Below, piece by piece: positions 1-11,617 of a stretch of DNA of 64,000 nt; position 1 is the first letter of the stretch, and each line of letters opens with the position of its first letter. The notes under the pieces were generated by a model, which saw only the letters and a list, made by a program, of their open reading frames with translations, did no database searches and was not told the origin of the DNA. This DNA is from Termitomyces sp. T153 (Eukaryota > Basidiomycota > Agaricomycetes > Agaricales > Lyophyllaceae), in the NCBI GenBank assembly GCA_018296165.2, contig JACKQL020000068.1:186001-250000 (forward strand). Reading direction: 5' to 3'. Both the position numbers and the translations under genes were made by a program.

Positions 1-153
1 AGTGATGGGGCCTGTGAGGGGGCCATCAGGGTTTGCTGGGGGAATGTCAAGTTTGGGCAGAGGTCAGGGTAGGTCAAGAGGGTGTTGATGGGTACTCTGG
101 GGTGTTAGAGTTGCTCAGAGAGAGGTCCAGAGGTCTAGGGATGGGTCATGACA
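1..153 (-). repeat. LTR fragment, same family as 14955-15988, 21373-22507 and 49460-50448
   Basis: The stretch ends in TCATGACA at 153. On the minus strand it starts TGTCATGACCC and continues with a CCCTAGACC block, like the start of the solo LTR at 49460 (TGTCACGACCC, then CCCTAGATCC). It holds essentially no CpG, whereas the solo copy is CpG-rich. The rest of this LTR, and any element attached to it, lies left of the window. It abuts the repeat ORF that begins at 154, so it was probably inserted into that ORF. Confidence 0.6.
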
Positions 154-900
154 CAGTGGAGTGATGCCAGAAGGGCTCCTAGCAGCCACTCCCATCTGAC
201 CAGTTGTAACTGGCCCAGGAGGTATTGCCACTGAGGGCACTTGAGTGCCTTCTGCCAGATTATACCTAAAGGTAGGACCAAAATGGTCTGCTGTGCTAGC
301 AAGCAAAGGGAAAAATCCTTTGTATGCACCCACAGGATTACAGGTGGAAGGCCTACGTCAGGAGTCCCCTGTATTGACTACTCTGATGAGGAGTAGTGAT
401 GGAGAGACTCACAGGGCAAGGGGCCCTGCATGATCTTGAATCAAGTGTAATCTGGTCAGTGATACCTCTAATATGGATGGTAAAGGTGAAGCCATCCCTG
501 AGGACATCCTCTGCCAGAGGGTGCTGGTGTTCTGGCAAAGCCAGGTTGAGGCCACTAAGGCCTGAACACAACAGCACTTAGCTGCAAGCATGGCTAAGCA
601 TATAGCATTCCAACACTCACTAGGAGATGGGATTATCCCAATGGACCCTGTAAAGTTCATGAAATTTGACATGATCTTTCTAGCACAGGAGACAGTTGAC
701 TACTTCCAGCAAAAGAAGTTGTAAGGATCTCAGACATGCTTGGTGGTCCCATCACCATTCACAGGGGTTGCCCTGCTACCCACACTTTCCCCAGTTGATG
801 AGGCATTGACAATCCTACAGGTACCATAACAGCCTGGGGTTCCATCTCTTCCTGCAATGCTCACCCAAAAACTTGAAGAACTCACACCATTGCTCCCTTT
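154..900 (+). pseudogene. Decayed repeat-borne ORF of unknown function, copy 1
   Basis: The reading frame is broken by several stops but aligns piecewise with the better preserved minus-strand copy at 24197-25250. Shared blocks include KGKNPLYAPTGLQVEGL (versus KGKIPLYVPTVLQAEGL), RVLVFWQSQVEATKA (versus RVLVFWQGQVEVSKA), TQQHLAA, SLGDGIIPMDPVKFM and LSPVDEAL. I do not recognise the protein family. Because it recurs at least three times here, each time beside transposon sequence, it is most likely a transposon-encoded protein. The 5' side is cut by the LTR fragment at 1-153. Confidence 0.6.
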
Positions 901-1448
901 CCCATCCTTATCAAGTCATTGCCTTAAGTCATTGCCTTGAATTAACTGAACAGGCAAGTGAGTGGGGGGTTGCCCAGGGATGATTGAGCCAATGATTAGA
1001 TCACTGTCATCGTTCCCTCTTTCACCCTTTCATATTTCACATTTCACAATTTATTGCACATTGTTCTATTTTTCTTAAATGGTTGCAGACTCCAGTCAGG
1101 ACAACCTTGTTGTCTTACACTGCACTTGCAGGTATGTATCAACTCCTGTTGACCAACATCGTCTCACACTGCACTCGCAGCGCTTTGATTGCATTACATC
1201 ATGCATTTCTTATCCTCACCTATTGGACCCACCAGGTACACGGGGCAGGCAGGTTTGAGGCAAAGGTATAGATTCCATTGTATAGACTCGCATACAGTGC
1301 ATCTCATCCTGTATCCAATCTTGGTTTCTGTGATACATAGAACTGTATAGTAATGTATAGTAAGGTTTGACCATATGATGGCCAATGCTTACCATAATAG
1401 GTAACCCGATGCAGCCAGTCTTTTCCAAACTCCCCCTGAGTGGTCACA
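901..1448. other. No gene seen; AT-rich repeat debris
   Basis: CpG-poor sequence between two retroelement remnants. A short direct duplication (AAGTCATTGCCTT twice near 915-940) is the only structure I see. Confidence 0.4.
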
Positions 1449-1990
1449 TCATGTAGAATAGAAAGATAATAAAGTGATATAAAGGAACAAACTTTTGGTT
1501 ATGCTCCCCCTAAGTATGAGCTCCCCCTGGAATGCAAGGGTCCTGATGTTCTGGGCTGAAATGACAGCCGAATTTGCTTGTGGGGCGGCGGCGGCAGTGG
1601 GCACTTCGGGAACAGTCTTGGTACATTTGCTCTGATAGTGTCCCATCTTCTGACACTTGAAGCACCTGATCGTTGATCGGTCCCGTTTTGGTTTTGTGTG
1701 CGTGAGAAGTGCAGTGGCAGTATTACGGCCTTCAGCAGTGGTGACATCAGCACGTTGATGTGTTTCCTCATTCAGGACACGTCCAATCACAAAATTGACG
1801 TTATGTGATAGTGGGTGTGCGTTGAGTGATACAATGAGTGAGTTGTAAGTCTGAGGGAATGAACCAATTAAAACAGCAATTGTGAGTGCATCAGATTGAA
1901 TTAACCAGTCAGACTCAAGGTACGCTCGTTCCCCTTATGACCAAGAACAAGTGTATTCTTTCCACTTTCGTAAATCCACAATTTGAGATA
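1449..1990 (-). pseudogene. Ty1/copia Gag remnant with CCHC zinc knuckle
   Basis: The minus strand encodes a Gag-like segment. An upstream part reading ALTIAVLIGSFPQTYNSLI fits the UBN2 region of copia Gag, then comes IGRVLNEETHQRADVTT, then CFKCQKMGHYQSKC, a CX2CX4HX4C nucleic-acid-binding knuckle. Stops and frame changes occur both before and after the knuckle, and no protease, integrase or RT follows. This is therefore a fragment of a copia element. In a live element Gag would package the RNA into virus-like particles. Confidence 0.75.
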
Positions 1991-2030
1991 TAAGAAATGA
2001 AGAGATAATCTGTTGGAATCTGAACCAGGG

Positions 2031-2260
2031 GGACCTATAAGTCACAGATACTTGGTAAGTATCTAATCCTCAGTCTGTGTAACAACGACTGTATTCTGTA
2101 CCTATAAGTCACAGATACCTGGTAAGTATCTAATCTAAGGTACAGTTAGTATACTCGTTACGATCGTATCTATATAAGTTAGACTCACCCTCAGTCTGTG
2201 TAACAACGACTGAGGGTTTTGTCTGTACCGTAGCGTATATATATATTCAGTGTCTGCTTT
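2031..2260. repeat. Duplicated LTR-like block with TATA box
   Basis: The block CCTATAAGTCACAGATAC, followed by TGGTAAGTATCTAATC, occurs twice (from about 2033 and 2101). CTCAGTCTGTGTAACAACGACTG also occurs twice, the second time after a TATATAAG motif near 2171. Position and composition suggest the LTR of the copia remnant to the left, but I could not define TG...CA ends or a target duplication. Confidence 0.4.
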
Positions 2261-2458
2261 GTTCATGGCCAGTTGGCCAATGTGATAAGTGTGATATGGT
2301 CCAGGGGTCGTCTCTTTGTTCATGCGCTTACGGTGTCTTTGGCCGTAGTGGCCCTGGATCTCAACATAATCTTGACCCGACCAGTTCAAGGCGTATCCAC
2401 CAATTGTCAATCGATAAAGCGTGTACATGATGCAAACTAATGAATTGAAGATACCAAA

Positions 2459-3509
2459 CTACTGAACAACTGTTGTGAGACTCTCGGCAATTCCTTGCGT
2501 TAGAGCCCCTACATCTGACGTGACACTGATCTAGTACAGATGCAAGAATTAGAGAGTGTATCACTGTCTTCCTACCGAAGCAGAGTCTCACCATATCAAA
2601 GCCTTCTGCTGCCCTTTTTATCGACTGAGCCCTGGTGGTACAATAGATTGCACTATACGTAGAATAACGTATGAGCTTGTTCTGGATGAAATCAAACAAA
2701 AAGTCGCCCAACCATTTTTTACCTGCATCATGTGCAGCTGCAAGCACCCGCTGGACAACACTTTCGACAGCTGGGTGAGGATCGGGATTGGGTAAAGGAT
2801 ATCCAAGGGAGATCGAAAGATCGTAAGGCCCTACGAAGAGAACATCTGAAGAGTTACTTTAGCGTCAATATCGAGTCATTTACTAGTAGTGGTCACGGTG
2901 TGCTGGCTATTACCTATGCCATCGACAGCAGCGATTTCCTTAACGTTCTTTACGCCATCCTGATTTTCGATCTGCACCATGACAGATATGTCGTTATTCG
3001 CAGTTTCCAGATACTCAGAGACACCAACTCCCCAGATTCCCGGCGTGTGTGGGGAGCCGAAACCGCGTCGGCCGAAGGGTGGGAATCGACTGTCCGCAAC
3101 AATCTCTCGTGCTTTCTCAGCGGTCGAGACCTGAGTTTCATTCACATAAATCCAATGTATGTTATGGACAGAAACAGTTTGGATATACCATGGGAACCAA
3201 GACGCCTCTCGCTCCTGCATCAAGGGCATACTTAATCTGCCAGTTCGTGCTGCCCGAGACACCCGTGGCAGGGATTCGAACAACAGCGCTAGGTCCTCCG
3301 TTTGGCACAGCTCCATTGATTACAGCAACTGTTTCTGCTGCACCGGGAACCAGAGGTATGATACCGTGTTCGCAATCAACGACGATCCACGATAGGTGCG
3401 GAGAGGCTTGGGCTACAGTACGGGCATGGAAGATACCTCCGGCAGTAAGCCAAACTCCAAATGCGGGTTTGTTCGCTCTGAAGGCCGATAGTAGAGCTTT
3501 GGATGCCAT
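2459..3509 (-). CDS. HpcH/HpaI aldolase family protein
   Basis: Five exons (3509-3189, 3130-2914, 2845-2713, 2652-2592, 2530-2459) join in frame to a 267-residue protein. It matches class II HpcH/HpaI aldolases (4-hydroxy-2-oxoheptanedioate aldolase type), which cleave 2-oxo acids to pyruvate and an aldehyde with a divalent metal. Visible landmarks are AFGVWLT near the start, the acid-base segment VDCEHG, VRIPATGV, the GARGVLVPMV strand, MVQIEN with the metal-binding Glu, IAAVDGIDVLFVGPYDLS and IYCTTRAQ. Length is normal for the family and all introns are GT-AG. The ATG at 3509 (MASKALL) fits family N-termini better than an in-frame ATG at 3578. Physiological substrate unknown; cytosolic by lack of a signal. 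It is divergently arranged with the F-box gene. Nothing looks broken. Confidence 0.9.
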
Positions 3510-3905
3510 TGGTTTCGATCGATGTTGGTGAAAGACGATGTAAGAGTATCCTAGATGTGAGAAGTCATGGGATTCCAATGCTCAAGCGCTTGAGTTCTAC
3601 CGGTCCGTTTACTACCCCTGGGAAGTTTTGTAACCTTCTGTTGTGCATTGATCGTGGGTGAGCAACGTCATCTAGGGTAGTACAATATTCTGACAAGTGT
3701 ACAACGACTTCCAACCTGAGCGGTCCGCTGCCGAGGCCTGGATACAAATGCCCGGACTCTCCATTACGTAACTGTCAACTTTGGACCTACGTTATTGGCT
3801 ACAACTTTGAACCGAGTTGATGTGTGGCCGCTCAAGCACGAGACCGAAGACGAACTGCTCCGCGGCAAGCCGAATAGGATCGGATAGTCAACCAGCTCCT
3901 CAGCA
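3510..3905. promoter_or_regulatory. Divergent intergenic region
   Basis: The 396 bp between the start codons of the aldolase (-) and the F-box gene (+) must hold both promoters. I see no clear TATA box on either strand. Confidence 0.4.
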
Positions 3906-5490
3906 ATGAACGCCGACAGTGTCCTCACAAGTACAGAGCTACTCTCGCATATTTTCTGGTTTTCAGACAAGAACTCGGTTGCGAAGAGTATGCGAGTTTG
4001 TCAGTTCTGGGATGCTGTTGGAAAGCCCAGGATTTGGCGAGATTTGGAACGTCCCGATGGTCTCAAATGCCTCTTGTGGAAGCTGGCACCCTGGAATTTC
4101 ACAGGTCCATTTACAGTGAATTATCTGACAGCCGTTGTTTTCTTAAACACTCTGATATCTTTTTTTCCAGGTCCCGGATCACCAGGATTGGTCGCAGTTT
4201 CTCCAATATACGAACCTTGTCCATTTCCTATGTGTGAAAACTTATGGAAACTTGTTGGCACAGATGAATGAAACACTCGCCTTGATTCTCGAATTTATTT
4301 CGGCAAATCGGCCTGCCTTCGAGGTATTCCCAAATCTGTGTGGTCTCGATATTGTTGTAGACGATCAGCAATACCTTCTTCAACCATCAATTTCTCTCTT
4401 ACACTCAGGTGTAAGGCACTGGACAATCGATTTTCCACGATACCCTAACCGTATAGAGCCCTTTCACATCGTACTTCCTGTACAGCGATTATCTGGTCTT
4501 GCTTGTGTCGAGATAGGCAGAGGAGTCGAAGCGCACGATTTCCTCGCGACTTGTATTGGCCTCGAACAACTTCCTTGCCTTGCAAGTGTTGTTCTCCCAT
4601 CTCACCATGTAACATCTGGTGTTTTACAGGTGCTATCTAGATGTTCCGCCCTACAGGAAATCCGGACCAACGACGACGATGGTGGTTATGGTTCCTGCGA
4701 CATGAAACATCTACTATCACACGCTCTAAGAAATGGAGCCTTCCCTAATTTATCGTCACTGACTCTCTCAGCATGTTCGGTCCACTTATCCCAACTGCTG
4801 GATGATCAACACTTTCCATTTCATATTCGTTCTTTAGGCATCGAAACACACGAATGCGAGGAAAATATGTGGCATCCAATCTACGAAAAAGTTGTGGCGA
4901 GATGCCAAGGTGTCACTGAATTAATGCTGCGCGACATTATCCGGGATGTTCCTTCTTCATTCACCTCGATAAAAGCTTTCCTCTCATACAATCTTACTCG
5001 ATTGGAGATAGATTCCTCTAAGCCTCTCACTTACAGCCAGGCTGAGATAGAGCGACTCATTCATTCCCTACCCATGATTGAAATTCTTCAGCTCGCCCCC
5101 TATCCACGTCTCACAGGTGAATCATTTGGAACATTCACATTCAATCACATCCCACTTTTTGCACGACACTGTCGGAAACTCATCCGATTGGCAATCCTGT
5201 TAGACACAAGCCAACGATGGGATGACTTACCCGAAAATACGATGACGTTCGCTGCATTACGAGAACTTGACCTTGGCATGTCATTTGCCCTCAGTTTTTT
5301 TGCGGAGGCCTCTGCAGTTTTCAAACTTTTCCTGTCCAAGCTCCTACCTAGCAACTGTCAATTCACATTCTACCACAACGAATATGCCACAATAACAGAG
5401 GATGCCATCAAACGAGTTGCAGAGACAAAGGGCATGGAGGAATGGCGGGAGCTATCACAACGGTTCCGCAAGAGGCAACTAACTCTCTGA
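3906..5490 (+). CDS. F-box / LRR-like protein
   Basis: Two exons (3906-4115 and 4171-5490) around a 55-nt GT-AG intron give about 509 residues. The N-terminus LTSTELLSHIFWF followed by VCQFWDAVGKPRIWRDLER is a degenerate F-box, which would bind Skp1 in an SCF ubiquitin ligase. The remainder holds irregular leucine-rich stretches (for example FPNLSSLTLSACSVHLSQLL and ALRELDLGMS) of the kind seen in agaricomycete F-box proteins, where they recognise the target. These proteins form very large, fast-evolving families in mushrooms, so the substrate cannot be guessed. The splice choice restores the frame that reads VPDHQDWSQF, a usual motif after the F-box in this group. No damage seen. Confidence 0.8.
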
Positions 5491-6050
5491 ATGTATTCAT
5501 GAGCCTCATCTACTTCTTACGCAAATGAGCATCTTCACTCTGCATGTTTCAGCCTGAGCAAGGTTGCCCGTTCTTGTGCCTTGACCTCTTGGTCTTTCAA
5601 GATTTTATCAAATCTGTATCTTCTAGTCCGTTTGTGAATGTGGTGGCTGAATGCTTATGTAGGTCCGTGATGCGTCAATTTTGGCGAGTTGCAAATGACA
5701 AAGCCATCGAAAACCGCGAGTCCGTCTTGGCAGAACTTGGGTATCTGGTATACATACATGTGATCGCCACGTTAGTGTATCCATCACCGTTCTTGGCCTT
5801 GCGAAATCAGAATTTACGGTTTGGAACGGCTTCGGGTGCTGTATCCTGCGCTATATAAGCAACTGATAAAAGGGCGCCAGTAGGGTCGACGGTCATTCTA
5901 CTGTTTCATCTTTACCAGCAGGCCTGTGAAGACGATCCATATTCTTCGCATCCCAACCGCTTCTACGCATCCCTCTTTACAAGCTGAGCTGTAAAAAAAC
6001 TTCGTTTCATATCAATCCACCGTCCCTTTGTTCCTCTTGCTGGCCGGACG
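5491..6050 (+). promoter_or_regulatory. Upstream region of the subtilisin gene with TATA box
   Basis: A TATATAA motif lies at 5852-5858, about 195 bp before the start codon at 6051, followed by pyrimidine-rich leader sequence. A 104-codon open frame at 5544-5858 overlaps this promoter. It has no recognisable domain and is not called. Confidence 0.4.
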
Positions 6051-8021
<1,971 letters not shown>

Positions 8022-8059
8022 TCTTATAGTCAGAACCATACTTGTACTTCTGAGCGGAT

Positions 8060-8220
8060 AGCAACTCGTAGGTCTCTAGTTATTCCACCTTCAGTTCCTG
8101 CAACATGTGCAACTGCAAGCACCTGCTGGATAGCGCTTTCAACATCTGGGTGGTGATCAGGATTGGGCGCAGAATATCCACGCTATCTAGGCGATTCCTG
8201 TGTATGATATTGGTTCCCTT
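8060..8220 (-). pseudogene. Fragment of a second HpcH/HpaI aldolase gene
   Basis: Bases 8106-8190 are clearly similar to exon 3 of the aldolase gene (2731-2810), in the same orientation. Aligned to the intact gene the minus strand reads PNPDHHPDVESAIQQVLAVAHVAG-like sequence in place of PNPDPHPAVESVVQRVLAAAHDAG. Only this exon and little flanking sequence can be recognised, and the reading is broken on both sides. It is a relic of a local duplication. Confidence 0.65.
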
Positions 8221-9050
8221 TCTCAGAAAATCAGGTTATCGATGGCCCTGCACAACCTTAAGTCTGCAAGTTTGCATATTCTGTGGAGGAAGCACTTCAA
8301 GCACTTCCACATGATTATGGGCGTCTCGCAGATTGTCAGCTGAGTACCTCATCTCGGTCCCGCTGGAGAGCCTACTTGGACACTGCCTAAGATTGGACAC
8401 GTATTGTTTTTTCTTCGCTTCCTGAACTTGGATTCATCAACAGAGAGGCCGGATTTGAACTGGAAGGTTGCTGGCCGTCCTGGCATGCTAGCTACTGTAC
8501 AAATACTGAATCGAAGTCGAGATCATGACACGGTTTTCATATATGCGAACACACTGTACTTATCTGACAAATGCATGAAAGATCGTGTTACTATCTTCAT
8601 TACTCTTTTCCTCACCTCGTGCTCCGTCGGCGTTTCGATCAATGACAAATGAAAGCGACAAGAAGATACTTGCACTGACTCGCGACAATAAAAAGGATTC
8701 ATTCTCGTTCCTTTCTCCTCGTCTGAGTTTCTGTGCTGCGCGTCCTTCGAGGTTTGAAAATTGACCAGGATAGAGAGGTATCCAAAGTCCCTACCACAAT
8801 CTCGTAAACAGTTTTGTCTGCTCAAAAACTGTCACAGCCCGAGACTGTCCTTCGGTTGTCACTCAAAGATAGAAATATAAGCTCCGTCAAAGTAAGTGGA
8901 AAAGAGGTACCGACCAGTACCACGCTGGCGTGTGGAGGAGCTGTGGGCGCCGCGGACTTGAAGCGACGAAACTACAGAGGACGCAGGAAACGAAGTGCGG
9001 TTAATGAGAGGGTCGAGATGCATCGTTGGGGGCGCCAGTGCGTTGGTAAA
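8221..9050. other. No gene recognised
   Basis: Mixed-composition sequence between the aldolase relic and the inverted-repeat element. Short open frames exist on both strands but none shows a domain, a consistent intron pattern or family similarity I can name. Confidence 0.35.
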
Positions 9051-11070
9051 CTCACTGCTGGCAGTTGAGCCTGTTTCCCTGGGAAAAAGTGATCAGGAAA
9101 TCTGTCACCCAGTTGCTGAACAAAGTTTCCCTAGCAAACATTCAACCAGTTTCTTTTGGAAAAAATAAGGCAACTGAAATCATATTTCCCAACTGTTTCC
9201 AACATCAGAATGATACCTTTTTTGACCCTTCTTCTAGAGGAAATATTATGAAAAACTTAGTAATCCTGACTTTGGAGTTTCTGAAAGACAGGAAAACACA
9301 TTTTCCCTCAGAAACAAAGATGGAAAACTTTCAACTATTTTTCTTTATGTTTCTCATAGAAAAATATACCCTTTTATCTAGAAACATGAGACCCATCTTC
9401 TACAGAAACTTTTAAACAAAAAAATATTACTTCAGTTTACTCTCTTGAGTCAATTCTGATATCAACTCCAAGTCAACATGGACTTGATAATCGACTCCCT
9501 GAGCTACTCAATATTGAGTTGATCTGTGTTACAATGTTACAATTTTAGATATCTACCTCCGCTAACTAATAGCTAAGGACAAATCGGTGATGATACGCCT
9601 CGGTAGACCTAGTAAAGGGTGTGAATAAGAAACTACAGATCAAAACAGGTACTAATTAAGGGGCAAGTGGGGTAGCATCAAAACCCCAGTGGGGAAAGCT
9701 TGCCACCACTGCGGGCGAAATACACACGGCTGCGCACAGGACTAGATAAGAGTAATGGTGAGAAAAGAGGAACGCAGGAGTGCTTATAGGCCGCGGTCGC
9801 AGGCCGTCATGCGTTGGACTTGGCCCCATATCCGGCCGGCAAGACGGATCGCGGACAGATGCCAAACTGACGCGAAGTAATGAGCTTGTCGCCTATGTTC
9901 GAGGGGTGGGCCGTGTACCGAGTCAACCTCAGACCCCAGTAGGCAATGCGTCCGGTACACGTCCCAAATGATAGGCAGAGTTATGTAGGGGCCAGACTGA
10001 GCTGTCATCACGAAAAAGAGACTTAGCAGCGTGAGACAACCTCCATGTCGTGTCAACCGTTATCAAGCCCTTCTCAATTAGTTCTGAGCACTTGTTGCTC
10101 GTCAAGCGAACCACCTCCAGATAGGATTCCCGCCTCATGTCGGCAAAGCGCGGGCAATCCACAAAGATATGGTGCTCGTCCTCAGACACCAGTCTACAGC
10201 CGAAGCGGCAAGATCCGTCGTCCAATTTCCCTCTCGTGTGTAAGCGGAGTGCAGTGGGAAGTTGCCCCGCACGGGCATACAGCTGCACTACAGCCGAATA
10301 GCAGGAAGTTGCCCGTAAGTAGGGAAATTCAGGGGGTGACCCAAAAGGTCGTACACTAGGCGTCGAAAGCGTAGGCCAGAAGAGTATTCAAGATCATTTG
10401 CCACACGTTGCGAGTACAACCGGTCGACGAAGTTTGGAGAGTTGCATTCAATCCATCCGTCTCGGGTGGAGTAGAGAGTGAAGTTATCCATGAAGAAGGT
10501 AGGTATCGGTGCAAACGGGGTATAAGGATTGGATTGAGCGGTGACGGTGTGACGGTCCGCTGAGTTATTGAGGATGGATGGCAGTGTACTCCCGCTGGCG
10601 TGCCCCTTGGTGTAATGAATGGTGATGGTGCGGTGTTTGAGAAGGTCGATGTGTTTCTTTGCTTAGAAACTTGAATAATATATCTTTGGCTATGGTTTCC
10701 ATTGAAAATATTCTTCAGATTTCCTTTACTGTTTCTAAGAGGAAAAGAAGTTATTTTTACACAAGAAACATACAAAAAGACATTTCAAAGTTTTTCATCC
10801 ATGTTTCTAAGGGATAAATTTCTTCTTTATCTCACAGAAACCTCAGAGGAAATATTATGAAGTTTTCTATTATGTTTCCTCTTAGAAAGAGGGTTGAAAA
10901 AAAAAAATCATTCTGACTTTGAAAATGGTTGGAAATATGATTTTAATTGCCTAATTTTTTCCAAAAGAAACTGGTTGAATGTTTGCCGTGGAAAATCTGT
11001 TCAGAAACTGGGTGGCAGGTTTCCTGATCACTTTTCCCCAAGGAAATAGATTTGGCTGCTAGCAGTGACT
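9051..11070. mobile_element. About 2-kb element with about 400-bp terminal inverted repeats
   Basis: The left arm (9051-9430) and right arm (10640-11070) are inverted copies over nearly their whole length. Examples are TCACTGCTGGCAG against AGCAGTGA, AGTGATCAGGAAA, and CAAACATTCAACCAGTTTCT on both arms. The arms are AT-rich and full of TTTCC/GAAAC motifs. Between them lies a GC-richer LINE fragment rather than a transposase. The structure resembles a non-autonomous inverted-repeat (foldback- or MITE-like) element with a second element inside. I could not identify a target duplication at the edges. Confidence 0.75.
9656..10500 (-). pseudogene. Non-LTR retrotransposon (LINE) C-terminal fragment
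   Basis: On the minus strand the segment reads NFPTYGQLPAI, then (after a frameshift) QLYARAGQLPTALRLHTRGK, then CRFGC ... EDEHHIFVDC, a CX3C...HX4C finger of the zf-RVT type found after the reverse transcriptase of LINEs. YHLGRVPD and WHLSAIRLAGRIWG follow, which I recall as the tail of LINE proteins in boletoid fungi. Only the 3' part is present, no RT core is visible and the frame is broken, so it is a dead fragment. It sits entirely inside the inverted-repeat element at 9051-11070. Confidence 0.75.
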
Positions 11071-11617
11071 CATGGTGTGTTGCGAAAGGCTGGACGGCGG
11101 CCACGTTTCGATGGGTATGCCCGGGGACACCGACTTTCGCGGGCATTTGCGGACATAGGTCCTGTGCACGTGACATGTTCAGGTGGCTTTCAAACTCTAG
11201 CAAGCTCGTATGACACTCCCTTCCTGGAATGCGGATACGTCTTCAGAATTAGAACAATACTCTCTCTTCTGGACTGCAGAAAGTGGTATGGAACACTCCA
11301 AAAATGTCGTGTCACGGCGCTTGCTCCCCCGCTCTTCCGAGGCTACACTAGTCTGATAACTTCTATGATCCATCTGTGATGTTTTCAGTAAACTCAATAA
11401 CAACTTTTGGAGCAGCGGACTAGTATATTTATATGAGGGTATCCATGGATTACAATTGGCCATGAAGCGATAATGTCATTTTCAAGCCAGATCGAAACTA
11501 TTCATATCACAAGTTTCACTGCCCCCTCCTTTTTCTTCGTTCTTTTCCACCTCCACCCAGGACGTACTACTCTCCAATCTCCAGGCTGTCCACGCGCTCG
11601 CTTGTTACTGAACAAGA
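11071..11617. other. Intergenic; upstream region of the kinase gene
   Basis: No gene recognised. The 100 bp before the kinase start are pyrimidine-rich (TCTTTC runs), as is common in fungal promoters and leaders. Confidence 0.35.

Noticed and set aside
5544..5858. 104-codon open frame upstream of the subtilisin
   Set aside because: It overlaps the promoter and TATA box of that gene and shows no recognisable domain.
8440..8475. GGATTTGAACTGG, similar to the T-loop of a minus-strand tRNA
   Set aside because: The flanking stems do not pair and no A-box or acceptor stem is found at the proper distance.
9051..11070. The inverted repeats as a DNA transposon with its own transposase
   Set aside because: The interior encodes only a LINE C-terminus; no DDE or other transposase motif is visible.
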